A stretch of 64,000 bases of DNA, from contig JARBJD010000086.1 in NCBI GenBank assembly GCA_033064195.1, forward strand, positions 62,001 through 126,000, given 5' to 3'. Each line of letters begins with the position of its first letter. The stretch's first letter is position 1. The notes below the pieces were generated by a model that saw only the letters and a program-made list of their open reading frames with translations, searched no databases and was not told the DNA's origin. Below, in pieces: positions 10,923-21,420 of this stretch. Source of the DNA: Blattamonas nauphoetae. Its lineage: Eukaryota; Preaxostyla; Oxymonadida. Made by a program: the position numbers and the translations under genes.

Positions 10923-11022
10923 ATTGAAAAGTTGAGGAGAATCTCAGTGAGAAGGATGCAGTATTATTTGCATTTCGGATATGATCAAGCCATAGTTTGA
11001 CAACCATCTTCTTTATATCCTG

Positions 11023-12322
11023 ATGAACACTCCATTTCTATTGATCATCTTGTGTCTTCTTCCCCTCTCTGCGAGACCATTTGTTGAATTATCCCCAGAA
11101 ATTCACGATTTGGGAGTATTTCTGAAAACTGACAACGGAAATAACCTCAACTCCCAACAAACTGGAATAAAGAAGTTTATATTCCCAAACGGACACTTCG
11201 ATGGGAATAATGTGAACATCACATCAGCATCATATTGGTTTAAAGGAACTAATTCAACGATGAGATTAACGCGGAGACAAAAATCTATCGATACCTGGAA
11301 AACTCCCCTAGAAGGCACAGAATCATCCGAAAATAAAGGATTCTCTTGGATACTTAGCTTGGTTAACAGTTCATTATCGTTACAATTGTGGACGCTGGAC
11401 TCATCAGAATCGAGATCGTCGATCTGTTCTTTGTCGTCCTCTGAACTTGATATATCTGATAGCACGATCATATCAAATATAGACTGTTCACCAATTGTTG
11501 TCTGTGGGGACAGGACTGGCGAAGGATCATCGATTGGTCTCTCGCACTGCTCTTATGTTTCGTCGACAACAGTTCTCCACCCATTTGTTGGAATGGCCAT
11601 ACGTCCAGCTTTGCGTGATTCTCCCGCACTGTCTGTTCGTGGAACATCACTTTTGTTGCGAGACAGGTCGCTGGTGTTGGGAACGGGACCGCTGTTCTCG
11701 TTCGACTTCTCGCCGGACTTGGACGCACGACTCCCTCAACCATCTTCCTGCGTCTTCGACACACTGCTGATTTCAAGTCATTTGGTGAATATGAGCAGCC
11801 CCGGAAATCCATCCGGCCACACGACCAGCCGAAATACAAATGGCCAACAAATCATTGGCTGTGTCGTCTCCCATAGCGGAAACCACCAAGATGGCACTGC
11901 AATGCTGAATCCAAACTCCCCCGGCGACTTCGCCTGCGTTAATTCCTCGTTCTCACACTGTTCAACCGAGACCACCTCTGAGGACGCCCCAACCGACAAA
12001 TCATTCACACAGGGCGACCGAATTGAGAATCCCAACACTTTCCCGATCATCTTCACCCGCTGCACGTTCTCCCACATGAATAGCACGTCCAACGGAGCTG
12101 CTATTTACATCTACAACTACAAGTCACTCTTCTCGATCAACGATTGTCATTTCTACCGCTGTATCAGCACAGCCAAGTGGGGCGGAGGGGCAGTTCGGCA
12201 TTTTGCAGATACAGACTGGATCTCCGACTTCACTATGAATGAATCGTCGTTCTTGGAATGCAATGCCAGCTGCGGAGCGAATGCAGATGGAGGCAGTCTC
12301 GCAGTGTCCATGAACCACTCCG
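11023..12322 (+). pseudogene. Surface beta-helix-type protein gene, N-terminal part
   Basis: The frame opens with a clear signal peptide (MNTPFLLIILCLLPLSA). A Ser/Thr/Asn-rich, Cys-containing sequence follows, with short repeats of the form C-x-F-x-x-C and N-x-S/T glycosylation sites (CTFSHMNSTSNGAAIY, CHFYRCISTAKWGGGAV, SSFLECNASCGA). This is the look of right-handed beta-helix surface proteins such as the large one at 36700-43017. At about 12323 the gene is interrupted by a pogo-like transposon whose coding frame happens to be open and continuous with it. The gene resumes at 13951 (TDWCTITSS...). Restoring the boundary as HSV-TDW keeps the frame. Probably non-functional in this arrangement. 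Confidence 0.75.
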
Positions 12323-12324
12323 TA

Positions 12325-13950
12325 GGTGATCAGCCTACAGTCAAAATGATCACTGCCTTGACTTTTCCGGCACTTCATTTCTTCACTTTTTCTTGCTCTA
12401 TTATGCAAAACTTAGGAAACAAAGGATATTGGGAATCAGCACGAAAGGATATACAGGCGAGGTGTAAAGAGAAACTTGGTAAAGTCCTGGGTGGACGTGC
12501 GTTCACCCTTCTCTCTCGAAAACACCCGTCCACACGGTCAGAATGCCTTCTCTTTGCATTCGACCACTGGCCGCAATACTACCTTGGGAAAGCGTTCTGT
12601 TCCGACGTGGCTTGGATCTTCCGCTCCAATCGGCAATTTCTATGGCACCTCCGCGCGCAGCGAAACAGAAGAAACTGTGGGCAAATGGTTACTGATAGAA
12701 AACTCACAGATGAGCAAGAAAAGGAACTTGCAAACGAAATTGTCGCCCTCGCCAATTGTCATAAACCGGTTGGAAGAGTTGGTATCATCAAACTCGTGAA
12801 GTCAAAACATCACATTGTTGTCACCCAAGGATGGGTCCATAGATTCCTAAACCGTCATAAAACTACTCTAAAACGAACCATCGCGAAACCCATGGAAAGT
12901 AGTAGATCAAGGCTGCAAAAGAAGATGATTAGAAAATATAAAGCACGCCTGCAGACATCAGTGGTTGGAGTTCATCCACGCCTACTGTTCAATTGCGACG
13001 AAAGTCTCCTTCGTAAGACACCTTCGGTCGGGACGAAAAAAGTGATCGTCAAAAAAGAAGCAACAAACCCAAGATTTAAAGAGAGCTCAAGCAAAAAGGT
13101 CACCGGCATGCTCGCTTGCATTCCTTTCCTTGGGAAACCGGTAAAACCCTTGATCGTTGTCAAAGCGGAGAAACTTGATCCTAAAGTCCAACATGAAGTT
13201 AAAAAAGGAAATATTGAGGCGATCACAAACGTTAGCAGCAGTGGCTTGATACAAGCAGACCAATATAGAAGCTGGATAAGTGATCAGTTTATTCCACATG
13301 TCAGATCGGTTCGTGTGCAACAAGGGCTGCTCGATAACACTGCTGTTCTGCTTGCCGACAATCTCGAAATACATAAAACGAACGAAATCAAAGCAGACCT
13401 TGCAGCAAACAATATAATTCTTTTCACCTTCCCGCCTGCGTCCTCCCATCTGACGCAGCCTTGCGATCAACTCACGTTCACAGCTCTAAAGCAAATGGAG
13501 AAGAAAGATAGCAATATTCATGATGCGACAACTCAAACACACCGGTTTTCAGAAGCAGCTCTCACTCTTGCCAGCTGCACCGATGAGAAAAAGAACAGGT
13601 TGGCATTCAAGGAAGCTGGATTCATGATCAAAGAAAAAAGAGGAAAACAAACCGTTGTTTTGAATGATGGAAGGTTCGACGCCATGGAATCTTCATGCAT
13701 TCCAGACGAAGAAGACACCAAGAAAGAGAAAATGGAAGACGATCACAATCCCACATTTGGTTTTGTGAATCGTCCACAGTTCCCTGCACGATGGACTCCA
13801 AAGTTCAAGCAGTAACCAATCGCTCTAATTATCTGGTTTTACTCACTACATTACATTATTTTATGATTGACTGTTTTTTCCAGAAAAGAGCCACAAAACA
13901 TGAGTGACAAAACGTAAAGGGAGTGATCATCACGTCATATTGATGATCAC
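12325..13950 (+). mobile_element. Pogo-like DNA transposon in a surface gene
   Basis: About 1.63 kb inserted in the host surface gene. The ends are imperfect inverted repeats of roughly 40 bp built around TGATCA (left GGTGATCAGCC, right end TGATGATCAC). A TA lies at the left boundary (12323-12324) and TC at the right, so a TA target duplication with one later change is possible but not proven. The host frame continues in phase after removal. The single gene inside encodes a DDE transposase. Confidence 0.75.
12685..13815 (+). CDS. Pogo/Tigger-like DDE transposase
   Basis: About 376 residues from the suggested start MVTDRKLTDEQ. Residues ~8-80 look like a CENP-B-type helix-turn-helix (LTDEQEKELANEIVALA ... 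GWVHRFLNRH), the DNA-binding part of pogo-family transposases. The catalytic core follows with three plausible acidic positions: LLFNCDES, VLLADNLEIHK and LTQPCDQLTF. The tail is acidic and ends in TAA. Tc1/mariner-pogo transposases cut and paste their element at TA. All three acidic positions are present and the frame is unbroken, so this copy may be young. The frame is also open upstream into the host signal-peptide gene, so the start is a judgement based on the beginning of the HTH. Confidence 0.8.
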   Translation: MVTDRKLTDEQEKELANEIVALANCHKPVGRVGIIKLVKSKHHIVVTQGWVHRFLNRHKTTLKRTIAKPMESSRSRLQKKMIRKYKARLQTSVVGVHPRLLFNCDESLLRKTPSVGTKKVIVKKEATNPRFKESSSKKVTGMLACIPFLGKPVKPLIVVKAEKLDPKVQHEVKKGNIEAITNVSSSGLIQADQYRSWISDQFIPHVRSVRVQQGLLDNTAVLLADNLEIHKTNEIKADLAANNIILFTFPPASSHLTQPCDQLTFTALKQMEKKDSNIHDATTQTHRFSEAALTLASCTDEKKNRLAFKEAGFMIKEKRGKQTVVLNDGRFDAMESSCIPDEEDTKKEKMEDDHNPTFGFVNRPQFPARWTPKFKQ

Positions 13951-15554
13951 TCACGGACTGGTGCACCATCACCTCGTCCATCTTCCGATCCAGCCACGCA
14001 ACTGGCCGCGGTGGAGGCTGCTTCTTTGCTCACTGTGGCGTGAATATCACAAATTGTGTGTTTGAGCGATGTGTGACGAGTCAGAATGGAGGAGCCATCA
14101 GAATGAACGAGCTCTGGAGCCTCTGCTGCAAAAACACAGCCTTCCGCGGATGTTGGTACACGGGAGCGTTCCCAGGGTCTCGGGACGTGGCAATCGATGT
14201 CTGGACAAATCAAAAGATTGGCAAAGCCAACTTCCCAGGGTGTGATTCAACATCGGGCTCACCGAATGTGTTCTCGGATTGGTATTACCAAACCCTCTCT
14301 GGTTGGATCCCCCAAATCTACAAAACAACACGGATGACACGCGTGGAGTTCGAACCGCAGGTTGTGGACGATGCTGAGTGCATGGGACTCACGATTGATA
14401 CCGCACATGCTCTGCAATGTGTGATGTTTGTGTTTCTCCTCCATTGTGACGGCTCTCGCCTTGTTCGTGTTCCTTTTGGTGACAACGGAGTCCCTTCCAC
14501 GCGAGGCAGCCTCGTCTTCCCAACACGACTCCCCACCATCGCCAACAACGAGACATTTCAGATCTATTCCGTGTCGATGCTCGGATGGAAGTGTCCGACG
14601 AACATCGTCCACGCAACAACACTCGTCGCAGAAGACAAAGTGGAAGTCACTCTGTTTGGGCACGATCTGAACTTCAACACCTTTCTCGTCATTCTCAAAG
14701 ACTCGAACAACACCAAAACCAAACACACAGTGAAAAGCACAGTTGGAACGAATCTCAAATTCACAGAATCGATCTCGTTCGACAAGTCGTCTGTGTTTCG
14801 GTTTGGCGAAACGTACACACTCGTCTCGATCGAAGTCGGGTCATACTTCTTCCCAAACGAGAACGCCGTCTCCTTTCGTGTCGAATCGCCAGCAGTGTTG
14901 TCGACTGTTTCACAGAGCAACCAGACAGACAGCATTGTTCTCCGATTTGGCGGGAAAGGGTTCATTTATGAATCGTACACTCTGACAATCCACACAACAG
15001 ACTCCCTCGAGCCTTATCACGAAACGACAGTCACACTCACTCCGAAATCGCACATGGAGTTGGAAGATTGGACAGCAACGCTCTACCCGCTCTCAGGCGC
15101 AGATCTGCTGTACGGAAGAACATACGAAGTGCTCGAAGGGACGCCGAACAACGACAGACAAACAGTCAATGTCGACTGGGGGTCGTTCGTGACCCCTCCC
15201 GAACCAACTCGGATTGAGGAATGCCTGGAACAAGACTTTAACAAAGATCAGATTATATTGTCACTCGAGTTGCAGGGACGAGAACTGATGTCATATTCGG
15301 GAAGATTGAGTCTGTCAGACGGACTGAAGGAGTGGAAATCGATGAGATCCATCGAAGCGATCAATTCGACACGCTGCTCAGTGTCGTTCGCAGTCGCTGA
15401 GAAAGAAACATCGACTCACGCCGGATTGGGAAGGACGTACGCACTGAAGTCGACAGAGGATGACCAACATGCAATTGTGGTGAACGACGGGATCTTGATT
15501 GAAGTCCCAACCAAAACCGCTCCACTGCCACGTGCTGTGCTCTCGTCAATCTCC
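13951..15554 (+). pseudogene. Surface beta-helix-type protein gene, middle part
   Basis: This continues the gene begun at 11023. It starts with beta-helix-like repeats (GRGGGCFFAHCGVNITNCVFERC) and passes into a region of tandem Ig-like or E-set-like modules with recurring phrases (VEVTLFGHDLNFNTFLVILKD; IVLRFGGKGFIYESYTLTI; IILSLELQGRELMSYSGRL), each about 100-110 residues apart. It stops being host sequence at 15554, where a MULE end begins. The membrane anchor expected at the C-terminus is missing here. A fitting C-terminal part lies at 62514-63415 on the other strand (see Part 2). Confidence 0.75.
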
Positions 15555-15783
15555 AGGGAACGACTATATCTCATCAAGCATTCCGTCTATATCTCATCAA
15601 GTTTTGATCAGACCTTTACCATGTCCCTTAATAGTATTGTTCTCAGGTGAGGAAGAAATGATTTTCCTTCTCCAACACATCATTCTTATCTTCATCTCAC
15701 TGTACTTCTCGCTATTTTCAGCAATTTCGTTGAAATAAACAACCTTCTGTTGTTTCAAACAAACTACGTTGATCGAGCCATTG
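15555..15783 (+). mobile_element. MULE terminal repeat, copy A
   Basis: Starts GGGAACGACTATATCTC and contains two copies of CTATATCTCATCAAG. It aligns with 63416-63645, very closely over the first ~75 bp and more loosely after. The 9 bp just outside, CAATCTCCA (15546-15554), is also found just outside the other copy. 9-bp duplications are usual for Mutator-like elements. No transposase follows here; decayed host sequence does. Confidence 0.75.
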
Positions 15784-15839
15784 ATTGTTTCGTTCCTTCA
15801 TCAAGATCAGGTAACAGCTGGACTCATCGAAGTGATATC

Positions 15840-17580
15840 TGTGTTGTAGGAACCGTTGTCGAGAAAAAGTTGAGTACCATTGGTGAAATCGATATCAACA
15901 CTCTTCAGCCTTCTCTTCATGTATCTCTTCCTCTCCATCTCCTTCATAATCTCCAGAATCTTCAAACTTTTCATCTGGACACTCTGTTTCGATTTCGAAT
16001 GGGATTCAATCCACGTGTGTGCTGTCTTTCTTCTCGCACGTCGTTTTTTGAATTTTTCTCACAAATCAATCGGCTGCTCGTAGTCAGTGAAAGACAAGCT
16101 CTCCCGCACCTGCGTGTTTGTGATGTCATGATTTTTTGGAAGTTCGGCTTCGTTTTATCATTGACCAGTGTGTTCGGCACAGTTCCCATCGTCCACCTCA
16201 CTCATCCTGATATCCGCTCTTTTTGAAGCATCCTTCAAGAAAAACTATCTAAATGCCCAAAAAGTGATTCAACAAGCAACAATCGGATATCCGCACTTTT
16301 TCAATCAATGGACGATCTTTTCGATTGAAAAGGAGCTGGATGACATGGTTGAGGCAGAACGGATGAAAATGAATGATGATCCCATGCAAGGACTTGGGAT
16401 GAACGATGGTGACAAAGGAGGAGGAACAGCTGGTGCGCAAGCGAAGTTGGAGACGTCGAAGATGATTTTACTTACAGTTCCGAACTTGTTGGACCAACCA
16501 TCGTATTCTGTTGACCAACTGCACCGTCTTGCGCTGTTGGCAGCTCGAAAAGCGAAGGAAACGTTCGAATACATCAAAAAACAGCTTCTGATTTCACCAA
16601 ACTCAGTGGCGCTTTGGAAGATGATGACATCGATTTCACCAATGGTGACACGGCTAAAGACGGACTGGACTCGATAATCACGATCCTGGAAAAGAAAGCG
16701 ACAGCAAAGAAAGCACACGAACATCAATCACTTTTCGTTGGAGAAGAGAACGAAAGACTGTTTCAGTTCGAAGTGTCGGCGAAGACAGTTCACTCAACGA
16801 CAAAACAATTTCAAATATTGAAGCATACGTCACAGATGTCGGCACTGGTGCTTACACACGACTTGTTTGAGCATCTGGCAGCCCCGACGATGGTGGGAGG
16901 GTGGGAATACATTTAAGACTTGGATGCGATCCTGTAGAACACGAAGACAGCTCTGTTTCGCAGTCTGGACCCGCTCAGTCTGTGGTCACCGAGTTCCACG
17001 GGCTGCTGGACACAATCGGAGAATTAACATTCGCAATCCCCGCATCGTCGTCGCTGCTGGCGAACCCGACTGTCTTCAACGACGCCGACGAACACGATTC
17101 GCTGTTGTGGGAGATTGTACTTCTGATTACGTCGGGGCACGAGAGGAATGTGGAAGTGACGTTTCTGACGATGATTGTGGTGCTGGTTGTGTTGGAGGTG
17201 TTGGTTGTGGTTGTGTACGGGTTCATTTGGAAGAAGCTGTCTCGAATGAAGAAGGGGCGATGCTCATTCTCGGCCTGATCCTGATAGAGAATGAGACGGA
17301 AGGGGAAGATGGACGAAGATGAGGAAGAGGGAATAACGAACGCTCAATCGAACGAGCTGGACATGAACGACAACCTCGCCGTTCGCTTCATGAACCCTCA
17401 AATTCCGCATTCGATGACTCCTCGCAAATCGTTGACAATGACACCTATCGCCGGACCCCACCCTTCATCCTCGAAAATCACTGACATCATCGTCTCTCAA
17501 CGAACCCACTCTTACTCCTCACAAATCTCTCGCCATGTCTCCTCTGAAAGCACCCACAGGGCAGAATAACCCGACTAACG
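15840..17580 (+). pseudogene. Remnant of a large TmcB-like membrane protein gene
   Basis: Pieces in several frames look like one decayed gene. The piece at about 16220-16677 (QATIGYPHFFNQWTIFSIEK, then DMVEAERMK ... LAARKAKETFEYIKKQLLISPNS) resembles the TPR-like segment of TmcB and related guanylate-cyclase-type proteins of protists. A second frame continues from 16614 (DTAKDGLDSIITILEKKATAKKAHEHQSLF). A third at about 16900-17278 holds a hydrophobic helix (LTMIVVLVVLEVLVVVVYGF). Frame changes lie near 16610 and 16900, with an in-frame stop after the helix. The family call comes from memory of sequence style and is moderate at best. Confidence 0.4.
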
Positions 17581-18000
17581 TTGTTGAGTCAGCCCCACAC
17601 TCGCTGGACGAGACACCAAATGTCGATCCCTAAAAGCATGCCTCCGCCGCAGCCATACACGCCCCTCCTCGGATAGGCAGCGGGGAAGCAGACAACGTCG
17701 CTGTTCCAGACGAGCCCGCCGAACGACTCGGAATCACCAGACATGGTCACACAGACGAACTCGGAGCCGCTGATCAAGGTGAGCGACACGCCATCGGAGA
17801 CAAAGCCACGAAGGATAGTGCTGGAGCTGGTGGAAGAGCGAGTGGAGGAGTCGATTTAGGATGTGGAGATGTCGCACGAGCTTACCCTGACCATGGCGAA
17901 CGACGCACACAGAACAGCTGATCACTCTGCCAGCAGCGGAACTGACGCCGAACATGCACGCAACATGAACGACATGCTGTGCTGAGCCCGAAACGAGTAC
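17581..18000. other. No gene recognised
   Basis: Frames here are short. The plus strand has a Gly/Asp/Ala-rich stretch that could be further decayed sequence of the gene to the left. Nothing else can be supported. Confidence 0.5.
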
Positions 18001-19366
18001 TCAGATGACGATCACCCGCATTCTGAAGACGCTGTTCTCGTGTTGCGACGCGGGTAACATTTCATTCAGAGCGACGCAAATGATGAGTTTCCAGACTGTT
18101 GTCGATACTTGCACTGACAAGGAGAGTTGGTGATAGTGTTCAAACAGCTGCAACAGGACTGGGAAAACACTCACGAGCGATGTTGAATCGCTTTCGAAGA
18201 ATGATATTGCTCGAAAGATGGGAATCACCAAGTTGTACATCTGGATAGTATCCGCGAACAAAAGGTTGTCTCGCTGAGCCAGAGAGAGCTGACAGAATGG
18301 CTCCTTGTTGCGAAGAATTCATAGTAGTTGAGGTGCCAGAGATGCCCACCGTGTTTCTACAAATGTTGGAACACGATGGTTGAAGTGTGTGCGGAGTTGG
18401 GCGTGTGACACTTTACAGATTGATTTCACCTTTTCGAACGTCACGTTAGCAATAGAATGCATAGCAACCGTTTTTTTCGAGAGCGTTGTTGAGACGATGA
18501 GCCATTCAAGTGCAGGAGTCGTTCGAACACCAGAAACCAGTCCCATAAAGCATTCTGTCACACATGATGAAACCGTGATTCCTTGTTCGAACATTTCCAG
18601 CTGAATTGCTCCAATCGAAGCGGCATAGATATCCGCGCTTTTCCCCTCGGCCAGAATTGTCCACAGGTGAGGCCGATTCATTTCTAGTGGATTTGTGGCG
18701 CAGTAAATGTTGTATCCAATGTGTCCAAGGGTTCCTCGTGTAGAGAATCGCTCTCTCCAATCATTTTTTTACGATAGTTTTGCTATAGGGACATCAAAGA
18801 GATCTTTCGCTGGCTTTCGTGAATGACTGTCTGAACAAAGGTCTTCATGGCAGGACTTGAAGCTTGGTTGAATGATAGTTTTGTTGAGGCAACCATCCGT
18901 AAAAATGCTTTCTCAATCTCTGTCTTCGATGAACTCACGGACTGAACTTCACGCTGTCTTGAAAGAGTAATAGACTTCATAGGATGATTTTGCATCATCG
19001 ATTGTATTCCACCACGGGCAGGAAAACTACAGCTGTGCTTGTGAAACTTCGGCAACGAGTTTTCGAAGAGACAACCGCAGATTGTGGATCCATCAGAATT
19101 GAGACAGATTCACTTTCGATGACTGGATCGATCTCCTCCTGATCTGCTACAACCGGTGTATCTTGCATATGGCCTTTTGGAAAGGGGAGTTTCTTCCTTT
19201 CCCCGCACAACTTCAGTGGCATTCGTTCCGGGATGTTTTGGAAGTGGTACGATAGAAATTTCTGGAAAAAGAGCAATGAGGAATCAATATCTGTCATACC
19301 TGAGCACCCAAAAATGGTGATACCAGTATTTTCCTCAGCCATCATCGGCGGTGGTGTGCGCCGCAT
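18001..19366 (-). pseudogene. hAT transposase remnant
   Basis: Three overlapping minus-strand pieces resemble the hAT transposase at 54846-57420. The 19366-18995 piece, followed by the 19055-18783 piece (EIEKAFLRMVASTKLSFNQ), corresponds to the region before the catalytic core. The 18681-18319 piece (YAASIGAIQLEMFEQGITVSS...; VPTFVETRWASLAPQLL) and the 18261-18001 piece (YNLVIPIFRAISFFESDS, compare YHLVIPLFQTVSYLESDQ) cover the core. The C-terminal dimerisation region is missing. Several frame changes separate the pieces, so it is dead and older than the 55-kb copy. Confidence 0.65.
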
Positions 19367-20665
19367 CTGAGCGTCAAAATCACTTTCCTTTGGTTAAATA
19401 GGGAAAAAAGAGATGAACAATAACTATTAAAACCTCATCGGTTAGCATGCCGAGTCTCAATTGAAATGATGATCCGAGAGTCCAGTCAGTCGGTGACTAT
19501 TTACGTGATTGAATGGGCGGATCAGTGACTTAAAGTGACTCTTCAGAAAATTATGGTTTCAAAAACACTTTTGTGGAGAAATAGGAGTCTTTCATCAAAA
19601 AATCAGTTTATCTCAAACAAGATGTGATAATTGTGGAAGATACACCAAGATAATACATTGAACGAGACTGAAGATTATCAACGAGTTTTTGAGTGGGATA
19701 AACCAGGAAATTGGGGTGATGATTAATTAATAGCTGTGTCAGAAACACGAACATGTCCATTAGGCCGGACGAAACAAATTTTTGATACATTTAGTATTCT
19801 TTCATCGATTTCCGAATGTATTTTTCTTGTTTCTGTTCTTTTATTTCAATTGAGAGGTATTTTGGGAAACAATTCAAAATACAATCTTATCTCTGCATCA
19901 TATTTCTGTTTACTTCAAAGGATATGTTGAAATACACCAATCATTCCGCATACACACCTCAATATCCTCATTTATTTCTTTTCCAAGAGTAAAACAGGGT
20001 CTGTTCTTCCATGATGTTGTTAGCTTCTGACTAGGTTTGACACATCCCAAGAAATACACTACAGCTGTAAAAAGCAGTCTGGACGGCCATTCTCGATCGC
20101 TTTTCAAGATCTGGATGATGACATCGGATTGGCAGCGACTATTGTCACGATCAATAGTTGTGGCTGAACAACCCAACAAATTGCCGGTGGACTTTGATTC
20201 AGAGCAATGATCAGAGTGGTATTTCAAGCGTCACACTATCAGGATCAACTAAAGTCTCTTGGAAGAGAGCTCGATCAACCCGAAAAAAACGAAGTTGTTT
20301 ATCGAAAAGAAGAACGATCGCAAACTCTGCAGGGTGATCCATGGCGCAAATTCTTTCCAAAACAGCTTTTAAACACTTTCCACACATTACCAACAACTTT
20401 AAGGCCTCTGAAAGAAATGGATGATAATTTACACACTTATGCTGATCTAAACTTGATAAATCATTGAATCATTTCACAATGTTTCTTTTCAGGATTGTTT
20501 CTATTTGTTAACATATCAAATCTGACAAATATCGAGAGAAATGCGAAGAAAACTGTGAATGGTTTGATCGGTCTGAACATGTTCGGGTCATTTGGACAGC
20601 TAAAGGATGTGAAGCTTCAGTAAATCAGGGACAGATTTTGTCTGAATACCTCCAATTATCGACTT
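19367..20665. other. No gene recognised
   Basis: A-T rich, with only short frames on both strands (about 19910-20227 minus, 20207-20467 plus). They show no motif I recognise. Confidence 0.5.
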
Positions 20666-21420
20666 TTGGGTCTAAAAGAATCATTTGACTACCTCACGGC
20701 TCTTATCCACGTTTTCACCCTCCCAGACTTGAATAAAGTGATATTCGGTATCGACCAGAATACGCTTCGCCAGCCTTATCGCCTGAAGAGATTGAAAGTT
20801 CATCAAAGAGAAAGAAACCAACACCACAACCAATCCCGTCGTCCCGTTGTGATGGAAACACGTTTCATGAATCAAAAATTCCTTTACAATCATTCTGTTG
20901 AAACAAGCTCAACTCGAACGAAAATGATCAGACCAAATTTATGCGAAGAATCAGTGCAACAGGTTCTCATGGTCCGCGATGAAGTTCTCCCTCGGAACAA
21001 TCACAAGAACAAATATCAATGGCAATGGTCACCCAGATCCCTGATTGATACTCAAACGAACCTCCACCGCTTGTTTTGTTCCCACTATCCGACAAATACG
21101 ATTTCTAAAACAACTTTTCTACGTTTCTGCAAGCATCATAAGAGACCAAAGCGTCGAACAGACTGTTGAAACCGATGCGGGCGTCTAGATGAATTAGTTA
21201 GTCAAGTTGACAAGCTGAAAATCGGTCAAGATCTCCTCGTTTTTGACATCAAAGACAATTGGAGACTCTGCGTAACTCCAGAACAACACTCCATAGATTT
21301 TTATTGGAAATAACAAATCTCTCTCATCTCTTTCTACGGTCGTTTCCGGGACATTACACGCTTCACTTTGGCTGATTTCTGGGAGATCCACGCTTTGATC
21401 TCGGGACTTGTTTTTTGAAG
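20666..21420 (+). pseudogene. Transposase-like remnant, family not assigned
   Basis: A frame of 167 codons ends with TTFLRFCKHHKRPKRRTDC and a TGA. One frame over, it seems to continue as RCGRLDELVSQVDKLKIGQ and DLLVFDIKDNWRLCVTPEQ. A Cys/His cluster followed by an Asp-x-Lys-Asp-Asn motif recalls the region around the first catalytic Asp of some DDE transposases. It is broken by at least two stops or frame changes. I cannot place the family. Confidence 0.3.
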
